Shown here: positions 22,152 through 33,116 of the stretch, piece by piece
Numbering within the stretch: the stretch's first letter is position 1
Layout: every line of letters starts with the position of its first letter
DNA from: Siphonodentalium dalli
Taxonomy: Eukaryota > Mollusca > Scaphopoda > Gadilida > Siphonodentaliidae
Assembly (NCBI GenBank): GCA_032622095.1
Contig: CP136064.1
Location: 278,407,614 to 278,471,613 of the forward strand
Length of the DNA: 64,000 nt
Direction: 5' to 3'
Notes under the pieces: model-generated
What the model saw: the letters and a program-made list of their open reading frames with translations, nothing else
What the model was told of the DNA's origin: nothing
Databases searched by the model: none
Made by a program: the position numbers and the translations under genes

Positions 22152-25100
22152 CTGGGAAACATAATCACAAGAAATTGATTATTAAAGTAAAATAGCAGGG
22201 TTTAACTTTCCAAGCGAATCACTGAATCGATTCACGTAAATATTTGCATGACCAACACTGGCGAGAATCAAAATTGATTCCCACAATTGTCAACATCTTG
22301 TGGAACAATATTAGCAGTAATTTTGTTGAACGGAAAGTGCAGTATGGAAATCCATGTGTTTACTCCCTTCCATGCCCACTCGGGTCTGTGGCCCTCGTAA
22401 TCTGACTGGCACATCATGAGTAAATTGAATCAGCAGCTAAAACTAAGAAAAAATGGAATAATTTTTTGCTTTTGTGACTTTCAGAAATTAATGAACGTGG
22501 GGGGACCAAATAAGCACTATCAAATAAGCATGGCCATGGCCCAGTTTGCTTCAGCAAATGGCTTTGACATTGCTACCGTGATTTCTGTACCCGATTATGA
22601 GGGCTGCGTTGGAGTACATTTATTTGTAACCCTGAGAGAACAGTCTTTACTAAGAAATTAATTATATTCATTTAAAAATAATAAAGTCATACATCAACTG
22701 CCAGTCATAACATACTAGGCTCATTTCCAATACTTGAACAGCAGCGCCAGTTAACACCCTAATTAATATGCATTATAGATGCAATTTGGGTTGTGCATAT
22801 CCTACATCATGGTGGCCATATATGTGTTCTTGATAGGAATTATAGGGTGGAATTTCACATGCATACAGCGTGATGTCCCCTTGTTGTACACTTCTAAACT
22901 GGAGTTTCCTGAAATTTTGTGAATGTGCCAATGCATTATCTTACATATGCGAGTGTCCAATAGGTATTTATTACATGATCCTACTTTTATTCCATTCAAT
23001 AAACCCATTCTATAAATTGTGATATTAAACGTTCATTTAATAACAGGAAATAGTGCCAGGTGACCTTCGACTTCCGGTTTGTTGTATGTTTACATTCCGT
23101 ACGCTACATCTCAAAATACTTTTCCAACAAACTATAATGAATGAAGATTTTGAAAAGTTATGTCATTAAATATACGCCATTAAATATGCCAAAGAGTCTT
23201 TATTTATCTGGGACTATTTCTTTACGTGGACAAACAATGCATAGTTCAGTAAAACGTCATCGCATGCCTTATAGAAGCCGATGTTAGTTTCGCGTCCTAT
23301 TTGTTTATTTAAGTATGTTTTGTCGAGGTTTTGAATCATGTAATAAATAGAATCTACAACTCGTCCCCAGTTTATTGCGGAATTTACAATACTCGTCCAG
23401 TAAATTAGGTCTGAACCTCGCAAAAGGCTCGGTCCAGACAAAATTTACTAGACGAGTTTTGTAAAATTTACAAAACTCGTCCAGTAAATTAGGTCTGAAC
23501 CTCGCCAAAGGCTCGGTCCAGACCAAATTTATTGGACCAGTAAATTAGGTCTGAACCTCGCCAAAGGCTCGGTCCAGACCAAATTTACTGGACGAGTTTT
23601 GTAAATTCCGCTATAAACTGGGGACGAGTTGTAGATCCTCTATATATAGGATAATACATTGGCCTAACAATATTCAAATTGCCTTTTTAAGCCAGTGTAT
23701 TCTCTTATCTGTGAGCCCTGTGCATTGTGAGGCTCCAAGTGGAGATTTGCATATACATGTATAATAAAGAGAATACACTGGCACAGGATATTTAATGCTG
23801 CTACAGGGCAGCTCCCATCATGAAAGTGTTAACAATGGTTAATTACGCCAGAAACTTACCGAACCAATTTTCATGAGGGTCGGGACGGACTTCAGTTTCA
23901 GTTGTTCATCCATTCTGAATGTGTTATTCTGATCTTTCCAGCTGTGAAAAAAATACCATGATACCAACTGAATACAATTTAAAAAAAATAATCATATATT
24001 CAACAACAAAATTCCTTGTGGATCTTTAAACCAGATGTATACAAATTGAAAGAAGTTTTGAATTAAAAGAACTTTAAATATCACCTCATAAGGTCTACAT
24101 TTGTAGGTTTGGATATAATTGACAACTCTCATGATAAGTTTTAGATGAGATGAAGCAAGTGCTGAATAAGAAAACAGGAAGCACACCACTTTGAATAACA
24201 CTGGAATCACACAACTTTGAAACGAGAGGCCGATCATGATCGGCAGATGTTTAACCCATACCTTGGCGATAGCGATTAGCTATTTTTATAAATCCTTACA
24301 CCATCCTTTTCATGACTGCAAAAGTTTCAACAATTCACACTTTATATAGTGATCGTGTGAAATATATTTAGTTGTCACATTGTGTCAACAGGATTGGTGG
24401 AGAATGTTAATATTTTTAAGCAAATAAACCAAATGACCCTCACTATGAAGGTTAGGGGTGTGTTATCATAAACTATGCCAAGAACTATAAACATAATCAA
24501 TGGAAATATTTGAGTTATCAAATCGGATAGTATGGGGTTAATCTTACCCAAACAGAAAACAGAACTGGACCAGAGTGTCATCAATCACAGTTTGACATAT
24601 GATAAGCAAAGCCTGCCAGCTACCACTGTCAGGCTTAGCATGTAGTATCTAATGTCCATAGCAATAAATAACTCTTTTCAATGACACACATGGTCTGTGT
24701 GATATTTTCTCCTCAAATTCACAGCATCAAACAGGTATTAATTACTTGAATTCTAAAGGACAATAACTCTCTTAAAATATATCGGATCAAACCAATATTC
24801 GAACTCGATCTGTATTTAGGGATGATAAATTCATATACCAAATTTGGTGTTGATCAGATGAAAAATGTTTCAGTCATAGCAGCTTGGGTAAATTCTAAGT
24901 AAACATAAGAGTGAAAGGGGTTAATTAAACAATACCAAAAACCATACAGATGAAGAACATGCTAAGAAAAACCTAGTTAAGAAATATGAGGCAGATCAGA
25001 AGAAATATGTTCAACTTATTGCATTGGATAGCATGTGTCTGAAGGGTTAATTATTTTCTAAACCGATCAACCAATCAATACCAAAAACTATACCGGTGAG

Positions 25101-28100
25101 GGGTGTGTCATCATAAACCTACATATGAAATATGAACACAATCGGACAAAAAATGTTTCGGTTATAGCATCGGATTTTATTTTATTTTATTTGTTTTCGA
25201 ATAAGGGTCATAACTCATTTAAAATAAATCGGATCAAACCCATATTCTAACTCTATAAGTATTTTGGGTTGAGAAACTCACATACCAAATTTTGTTCCAA
25301 TCAGATAAAACATGTTTGAGTTATAGCAGAATGGGTGAATTCTAAGTCGAAAAAGGGCCATATCTCTGTAAAAAATAAGTCGGATGAAACCCATATTCGA
25401 ACTCGATATGTATTTTGGCCTGAGAAACCCATATACAAAATTTGGTTCCGATCGAATAGAAAATGTTTGAGTTATCGCATTACACGTAAAGTGTCTATGG
25501 AAGGACACACGACAAGTGGTCAATCCGGACGTTGACACTTTGTGTACCATACTATGGTATGGGTACACGTAAAAAGGTCTAAAAAAACACCTTTGTTTAT
25601 GCTATAAACCCTACCAACCCAATTTCAAACCCCCGAGTCAATACAATTTATTGAGATCAGTTTTTTGTTTTGTTTTGCAAACTTCAAAAACAAAATATTG
25701 TATTATAAAATAGTCACACAAAGTATGACTCTTTTGGTAAATTTATGTTAGATGATCCTGTTTATGACCAAAATAAAATGACTCTTTAGGCATGCTAAGT
25801 GTCTTGCCTCATTATAAATAATAAGAACAACGAACAAAACCTTATGAAATAGAATATTATAATCTAAGAGGACTATTGATATTTGCCTGAGGTATTGATA
25901 TTTGCCTGAGGTATTGATATTTGCCTGAGGTATTGATATTTGCCTGAGGTTATTTGCCTGAGGTATTGATATTTGCCTGAGGTATTGATATTTGCCCATT
26001 TTGCCTGAGGTATTGGTATTTGCCTGAGGTATTGATATTTGCCTGAGGTATTGATATTTGCCTGGGGTATTGATATTTGCCTGGGGTATTGATATTTGCC
26101 TGATGTATTGATATTTGGAGGCTTAGCATTGAGGGGAACATATTAAGAGTGAGGTAAAGTGTTAACATTTTGATGGGGAATTCAATGTTAATTGCTGGGG
26201 AAAGTTTACTAAAACGCTACAAAGCATAGGTGACCATATCATATCTTATTGGAAAGGTTGAATGCTTATCTTGTGACAACGCAGAGCAGCATTTAAATTT
26301 TTGACCCAGTTTGGATGTTATTAGGAAGCAGGTCAACAGTATATGATTGTTTACAACTTTTTTTTTATCAAAATTTCATAAAATTAAATAAAAAATCCAC
26401 TTCACGTTGTCACTAAACATATGTTCAAGACATGAAGCCGTCTTCTGTGCTTTGTAAGTATTGAGCAATCTTTTCCTGAAAATTAACACTGAATTCCCCA
26501 TTCAAATGTTAATTACCACTTTACCTCCCTCTTAAAAATGATAAAAATAAAAAAGTTCCGGACTACCCACCCTGTTAACCCTTTACCCAACAGAAGGGCC
26601 CTGTGCCAATGCATTCTCTTATATATGCGAGTCGACCATAGGTCGCCTCGCATATATAAGAGAATGCATTGGCTTAACACATTAAAAATTATAAAATTGT
26701 TAAAGAATGTAAGAAAAAATGGTAAAAAGTGTTAAAAAAAGATATTTTTAGGCCAATGCATTCTCTTATATATGCGAGGCGACCTATGGTCGACTCGCAT
26801 ATATAAGAGAATGCATTGGCACAGGGCATAACTGTAACTATCACAATGTGGTCAAGGAGCCGGTTCCAATGATATCCATATTTGTATGGTTCTATTGAGA
26901 CAGACCGAAGATATTTTAGGCTGTTGAAGCTTTATTTGGCCGGTTTTGGCCGGTTTGTTGGGTAAAGGGTTAACCAAAGCAAAGGATGATGCCAAGTTTC
27001 TGGTATGAACAGTATATTTCAATAATACTCACAATGTCCTGTCTCCGACGCTGCAGAAGAGAAATATTGCATCGTCTGGTGCATGAGATAAGTTATTTTC
27101 AACGACTGGTTCAGCTGGAAGAAAATGAAATTTAATGCTTATTAACCTCTTCGGTGCCATACATCCAGATTGACTTAGTATCGATGTTGTGTGCTGTATG
27201 TCCGTACTAGTACTGAGTACAGATCAACTTCCAGGGACCAGCCTAGAGGTTTCAAATTGGGAGAAATCACTTCTCCCTGTTTGGTTATTAGGAAGTGGGC
27301 CGTTATCAGCGAGAAGTAACAATGGCTGAAGTTCAATTTACACCTCAGCATCACCCTTCTATGATCCAATAATTATCATGTATCACAATAGCCCATTTAT
27401 AAAACCATTATAGTGAGTAAGAACACCATTATAATCAGTAAATATACTTTACATAAGCTGTTGGGAACTTGGGACCAAGTACGTTAATCCGGCATTCTGG
27501 TACATGTACAGTAATGCTCTAAGTAAGGCCAAAAAAAAAAGATGCTATGTTTCCGCACATCGACTGACCCTAAAAATAACCCGCCGACCCTAAAGTTTTT
27601 ATTGATATATTGAAAAAAAGTCCAAATTTTCTAAAAAAAAAAAAAAAAAAAAGTGTTTTTTTTTTAATGTTTTTGCCACTAATGCTCATAAATATTGATC
27701 ATTAGTGTACAAAACACATGGTTTCTAACATATCCCTGTGAAAAGTGACCACGAAGTGACAGGTGTGTGATGGGTTGTGGATTGATGGGCATGATGAATT
27801 TTGCAATTTTAATTTCTTGAGAGTGGATCCTGAGAGTACTCTCTCTAATGACCAGATTTAGTCCCCCCCCTTAAATTTGAGGTTGTAGGTCCCTTTAAAT
27901 AGTAAGTTGATTAACAATTTATATTGCAAACAAAAATAATTAATAATAATAAGTTAGAACAAGCATACACAATAATTCACAATATTTTAAACAGTACGTG
28001 TCACTTTAAGAATTAGTTTTGGACCCAGCTGTACTAACCATCCACGCAATCTGGACACCAACTTTTACCATCCGCCCCTGGCGAGCCACAAAACAAGGCA

Positions 28101-28177
28101 AATACTGTCTTGCCGCTGTTCTGTTTGAGTGCTTCTTGATAGGCATCGAAACCCTGAACTATAATTCCCTTCACCAT
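22083..28177 (-). CDS. TXNDC17: TXNDC17 / TRP14, thioredoxin domain-containing protein 17 (4 exons, 123 codons)
   Basis: Read on the minus strand, the exons are 28177-28039, 27114-27033, 23941-23860 and 22151-22083; all sites are GT-AG and the phases (1, 2, 0) close. The 123-residue product has the same length as human TXNDC17. Residues 1-46 read MVKGIIVQGFDAYQEALKQN, GKTVFALFCGS and GGKSWCPDC-like GKSWCPDC, the family active site: the WCPDC redox motif of the 14-kDa thioredoxin-related protein. Exon 3 gives WKDQNNTFR and SVPTLMKIGS, the cis-Pro loop (VPT). Exon 4 ends MLLSDD. TRP14 is a cytosolic disulfide reductase served by thioredoxin reductase, acting on cystine, PTP1B and dynein light chain LC8. 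An in-frame upstream ATG at 28300 was rejected because it would run through the promoter and add 41 unrelated residues. Head-to-head with TADA2A. Confidence 0.95.
23350..23636. repeat. Nested hairpin repeat (CTCGTCCAGTAAATT unit, three copies)
   Basis: The outer arms CTACAACTCGTCCCCAGTTTAT and complement enclose three copies of a smaller palindrome (ACTCGTCCAGTAAATTAGG ... CCAAATTTACTGGACGAGT). A single small palindrome occurs at 39045-39125. Confidence 0.8.
23640..23832. repeat. TTAA MITE (CATGA family), left part degraded
   Basis: A palindrome with TATTCTCTTATCTGTGAG, then CTCCCATCATGAAAGTGTTAA at the right end. It ends 28 bases from TXNDC17 exon 3. Confidence 0.65.
23860..23941 (-). CDS. 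TXNDC17: TXNDC17 exon 3
   Basis: Acceptor TTTTTTCACAG|C, donor TCG|GTAAGT on the minus strand. Encodes FWKDQNNTFRMDEQLKLKSV and PTLMKIGS, including the cis-proline of the thioredoxin fold. Confidence 0.94.
24250..25570. repeat. Degenerate repeat array in TXNDC17 intron 2
   Basis: Diverged units recur with motifs TCGGATCAAACC, ATATTCGAACTCGAT, CATATACCAAATTTGGT and GTTTGAGTTATAGCA, about 150 bp apart in the best part (25230 and 25380). No coding capacity. Confidence 0.6.
25874..26117. repeat. 19-bp minisatellite
   Basis: About 13 copies of TATTGATATTTGCCTGAGG, a few of them shortened or altered, in TXNDC17 intron 2. The open frames translated from it are artefacts of the repeat. Confidence 0.95.
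26575..26973. mobile_element. Complete TTAA MITE (ACCCAACA family)
   Basis: TTAACCCTTTACCCAACA ... TGTTGGGTAAAGGGTTAA. Two 65-bp palindromes of the shared core (26605-26673 and 26752-26820) have mirrored loops (CGACCATAGGTCGCC and GCGACCTATGGTCGA). piggyBac-type by target site and terminus; no transposase. Confidence 0.88.
27033..27114 (-). CDS. TXNDC17: TXNDC17 exon 2
   Basis: Acceptor TTCCAG|CT, donor TT|GTGAGT on the minus strand. Encodes AEPVVENNLSHAPDDAIFLF and CSVGDRT. It follows the active site directly. Confidence 0.94.
28039..28177 (-). CDS. TXNDC17: TXNDC17 exon 1 (start, active site)
   Basis: 46 codons plus one base; donor G|GTTAGT, a weaker donor than the others. Contains WCPDC at its end. 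Confidence 0.94.
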
Positions 28178-28319
28178 CTTCTTTATTTTGATAAAAAGTA
28201 ACAAACAACGGAGATTTCTTTCTCGTGGTAAGCGAAAATGACCCGGCCACGTGACCTCAATATTTGTCAACAAAAACACGTGGACTAGTTGGAGCGCCAC
28301 CTTCGGTGATTTTTTATAG
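28178..28319. promoter_or_regulatory. Bidirectional promoter of TXNDC17 and TADA2A
   Basis: 142 bases between the TXNDC17 ATG and the end of TADA2A exon 1. Two CACGTG E-boxes at 28248-28253 and 28277-28282, 29 bases apart, are of the kind bound by USF/MYC-type bHLH proteins. No TATA box. Promoter function is inferred from the head-to-head layout. Confidence 0.65.
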
Positions 28320-28321
28320 AT
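28320..28321 (+). CDS. TADA2A: TADA2A exon 1, AT of the start codon (inferred)
   Basis: TTTATAGAT is followed by a strong donor GTAAGTGAG at 28322. Joining AT to the G at 30898 makes ATG followed in frame by TGG ATA GAA GAT. The 5' UTR part of the exon must lie in the 28178-28319 promoter stretch. Another upstream exon ending in two bases of a start codon cannot be excluded. Confidence 0.55.
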
Positions 28322-31300
28322 GTAAGTGAGACGTTTGTCAGGTTTATTGGTATTTTAGCGTTCCCATGGGCCAGGTCAATTCATAATATATACGGGAATT
28401 GGAACGACCATAGAATGTGACATTTTTGTAAAATTTTCTCCACGAATAGCATGTAATTACAATTTTTTTCTCAGCACATATTGAGTTTGAAATGAATTAA
28501 TATTTCGTACTGCGAAAAACCGTACCACACAGATGATTTCAATGAATCATGTCAGGAATTGTCGGTAGTCACACACGTGACACTAGTAGACATGTCATTA
28601 AACTGTACCATTTATCACCATCCGATGCTTGTAGACACTGGTTTTATAATAATACAAATCACCATATCATAATAGTTTTCTCATGTTACTCTTGGGTGCC
28701 AAATAAACGTGCTGGCACGCTTATTAATTTTGAAAGAATATGTTGGCCATGCATCACTATTATTTGGTCATGATATATATAGTGAAAATGCCAGCACTAT
28801 TAATAATTTTTGGGGTAAATGTAAGCCAGCCCGTTTATTCAGCCATCACGTTTATTTGGCACCTGAGAGTGCAGAGAGTATACTTCCGCCAAACACTTCC
28901 TGATATAATTGCAATCGAGTCCCAACATATTAATGCAGCTCTAGTGACTAGTTAATACTAACTTCCTCTATTCCTATAACAAGCCTGGGTATAAAATAAA
29001 AAATATGAATTGAAGGCCCCTGTCCGCGGAAACACTTCTATCAATTAATATTGATTTTATTTAGAATTTTCTTGTACTATACATACAATCAATTTGGGAC
29101 ATTTATCGGCTCGCGGCATGCATCATAACTCTGTCTTAAAATTCAAAAAATAGTAACAGAAAATTGTCCCACTTGATTATCGCATTACTCTTGTGTGCCA
29201 AATAAAAATACATTTATTAATTTTATGACAAAAATCCATCCTGCACGCGCGATGCTTAAGATAATGGCTCTGTTCTAAATTTAATTAACAATTAATGCTA
29301 TACGGCAAATAGTTTAATTAGCAGCAAATGTGGATGTTTCATTCGAGATGTTGCGCACACAGGGCATTTAGACAACAATGGTTACATTGCCATGCATGTA
29401 CAATGTACATGTAGGCCTATACAAGAAAATATCGATTTAAGATCAATATTAATTGATATTACTATTTCCAGACAGATGTCTTCGACTCAAATTTATTATT
29501 CTATACCCCAGGAACTATATAAAACGTGTTTAGAAAACGATAGACCATCTTCAATGTTAATTCCGACAGCAGGCCTCTTAATTTCCCATGTTCAAGAGAG
29601 CTGCATCGTATAGATATATTTTCTGCTCTTCTGAAGAAAAATGTCTAGATTGTTTTTGAAGGCATTTACATGTACATGTACATGTAGGATTCCGCTTCAA
29701 CTACATCTGACAGGAGACTATTCCATGCTTTAGTTACCTAATCCCTAATCAATAAACTGCATGGTCTCTCTCTCAGGCTCTCAGCTTGTTCAATGGTAAA
29801 TTTGTAGTTGTGTCCTCGATATCTTGATCTTTCTGCTGTATGTCAGCCCTCAGTAGTAAAATCCTTTTACTCCCTTCTTTGAAACTTTCCAGAGAAGATG
29901 AGGCCTAAGCAGAATGAGGTCCCCAGAGGGTGAATTTAATTGGTGATGCTATCATGCTAGCCCATTATGCAGGATAGCGCGTCACTAAATTCACACTCTG
30001 GGGACCTCATTCTGCAATGACAGGTACACTAAACTCAGGCTTGATTGTAACTATTGAAAAAGAATTATAATTCGACTATACTTGGTCCAATTAAAATTAT
30101 GGGCACCACTACTTCACAACTAATAACTAAAAGTTATCTTTTGTTTAATTGCTGTACAATTCTATTGTTGTGTTTAATATCATTCGAATGGGAACGACAT
30201 GGAACTGCATGCCATCGGATACATGACTTTTTACTGAAATATTCTTGTCAGGTTTGAATTCGCGCATCACGGTGTGCAAATACAAAACTAAAACTGAGCA
30301 AAAAATAATACGAGTAAGGTATCTAGATTGAAATTATGGTGCCAGACATTTGCAGAATGAGGTCCTCAGATGGTGAATTTAGTGACGCTACCCCGCACAG
30401 TGACAGGAGTGAGGGGTTACCACCCCCTCCACCTCCCGTTTGAGAGATCTGCAATGGTCAACCCGGTTGCTCTAGCCTCCCCATGTCAGCGGATCGTAGC
30501 CCCTGCATCGGAGGAAATCCTGGCGCCACCCCTGCTCAGCAGGCTAGCATCACTAAATTCACTTCTGGGGACCTCATTATGCTTAGGCCTCATCTTCTCT
30601 TGAAACTATGTTTATTATCAAAGTAACAATTAAGCTTTTTAGTTTCTTTAGAAATTTCATCTTTTTTAGTTTCTCTATATCCCCACATTGGCGGACGACA
30701 CATTGCATAACGAAGGTGCCTAATGTCTGTCTGCACATCACAATCTTCACCATCTGGGAACTTAAATCTGAGTCTAGGTCTCCCATAGCTGATGAGGCCA
30801 TGCAGAATGAATCACTAAATTCACCCTCTGGGGACCTCATTCTGCAAATGTCCAGCACCAAAGTTTTAGGCCTGAAGGTAACTTGTCACATTTTCAGGTG
30901 GATAGAAGATTCGTCTGATGACATACTGTGCGGTCAGTGTGGCACATGCTTGCTGGAGCCTTTCATCCGATGTGCAGAATGCAGCCACCCTATTGTACAT
31001 CTCTGCCTCACATGTTTTGCCAAAGGGCTAGAGCCACCTCGGCATCAAAACGATCATCCATATGTTATTGTGGTGAGTTTTCAAGAGCTACATGTATTAA
31101 ATCAAATTGATTACCTTACCTTAACTTGCCAAAAATTTAATTTAAAATTATTGTTTTTGAATTGTTTTTAGATTGAACTCCTTGCTCAATATAACAATTA
31201 ACAAACACACAAATTTCAATTTTTTTTTTTTCAATTAACACCGTTGCCGGGGTACCCCGATTCACCACACCAAATTTGGTTGAAATCGGTCCAGCTGTCT

Positions 31301-33078
31301 ATCTGGGAGAAAAACAAACAGACATGTCCTATATATACTCTTATTTATATATACAACAGGGAACATACATTCCTTTCGCCATTAATTGTGAAAATTATGA
31401 CAAGTGTCATGCAAAATGAAAAACAGTGTTATAACCATAGACAACTTCATGGTGCCAATAGAAATTTCAGTACATAATGATTTGACATAAAAAAAATGAC
31501 CAGCACCTTATTTTGAGGCCTGTTTGTATTTTAATTTGTCCATTATTATTTTTGACTTTGAAAAAAAAGTCACAACCTTTGATTTTGCATATTCTGATGG
31601 CCAATTACAAAATTATATATTACCTCTTGTGAAATTACATTACTTTCTATACATAGTTTAATTATGAGTAAGTTATATCCTTTGTAGAAAAGCAATTTCC
31701 CTCTTTATGAGAAGACGTGGACAGCGAATGAAGAATTAACACTTCTTAAAGCTATACTCGACTGTGGCTATGGAAACTGGTGAGTATCAAGTATCTTTCA
31801 TGAGTCGTTATTACGGCATCCTTTCTTAGTCAATTGTCAATACCTTACTCACATTTAAATTCGCGCAGTACATGTACTATTTTACTTCTGCCTTTAATTA
31901 AGAAATGAATGTAGTGTGTGTTATTGGGGGATACGGCGCTGTGGTAGTCGGGGGCACATTGTGTGAACCGCTTTTACACTATATGTGCCCACAACGACCA
32001 CAGCTCCATATCCCCCAATAACACACACACCCACTACATTAATTTTTTTTATATTTATATAGCTTTATGTTGATGTATTCCCATAAAAAAGCTGAGTGTA
32101 TTCTTATTTATTTTCAAAAAATTTGCCGATAATTTGAGACTAGCCTTCGCAGCACATTAGTCAGCCCAATATAAGATTTCCAAACTCTTAGCTATGATAA
32201 TGTGATCGATATAAATACATGTACATGTAACTGGCTTCAGATGCATTTCGGCTGAACTTTTAAAAGCACGCCCAATTATTTTGTTTACCGCTTTTAGTGA
32301 TTACTTCAGATTAGGTCAACAGTTTACTGTTCATGATACCATCTTCGCATTATTGGGATGTAAGCCGGGTGACCAACTTGGCAGTTGACAAATCACCAAA
32401 CAGGATTTAGTATAACACAGACAACACTAAGAATCTTCAAAGCTTGATCTGAACATTGCGTTTACGTTACATCGATTTTCCATTGTTTTCAGAGGATTTA
32501 ATACTAGCCGATGAGCCCGACGTTGTCCGGGCTATTCAAATACCAAATTTCAAGTCGATAGCTCCACCTGTTTCCGAAATCTGGTCTGCGCATGCGCGAA
32601 GCTGGTGTCGCACGGGCTCGGCGACCCGATAAAATTTGTATCCGGGGCAAGGTACATTCACATAACAAATTTCAAGTCGATAGCTCCACCCGTTTCCGAG
32701 ATCTCGTCTGCGCATGCGCGAAGCTGGCGTCGCACGGGCTCGGCGACCCGATAAAATTATTTGTATCCGGGGCAAGATACATTCACATACCAAATTTCAA
32801 GTCGATAGCTCCACCTGTTTCCGAGATCTGGTCTGCGCATGCGCGAAGCTGGCGTCACACGGGCTCGGGGACCCGATAAAATTCGTATCCGGGGCAAGAT
32901 ACATTCACATAGCAAATTTCAAGTCGATAGCTCCACCCGTTTCCGAGATCTCATCTGCGCATGCGCGAAGCGGGCGCCGCACAGGCTCGCCAATACGACA
33001 ACGTCGACCGCCTGGTCAAACTACACACACGTACCAAGTTTCGTCCCGATCGGTCGAGAATCGTAGATTTGTATTAAT

Positions 33079-33116
<38 letters not shown>

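Larger units (their letters stand above)
22152..23859. other. TXNDC17 intron 3
   Basis: Contains the nested hairpin cluster 23350-23636 and a TTAA MITE remnant at 23640-23832. An 81-codon plus-strand frame at 22416-22661 has no recognisable homology. Confidence 0.75.

Noticed and set aside
22416-22661. 81-codon plus-strand frame in TXNDC17 intron 3
   Set aside because: No recognisable homology, no splice or promoter context, and it lies in an intron of the opposite strand.
25874-26117. CRISPR-like array
   Set aside because: The units are directly contiguous with no unique spacers, and the genome is eukaryotic.
28034-28300. Longer TXNDC17 start at 28300
   Set aside because: It would add 41 residues with no family match, would run through the shared promoter, and the shorter form has exactly the expected 123 residues.
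30608-31171. 187-codon frame covering TADA2A exon 2
   Set aside because: Its first half is MITE sequence upstream of a good acceptor and its end runs into the intron; only 30898-31072 is coding.
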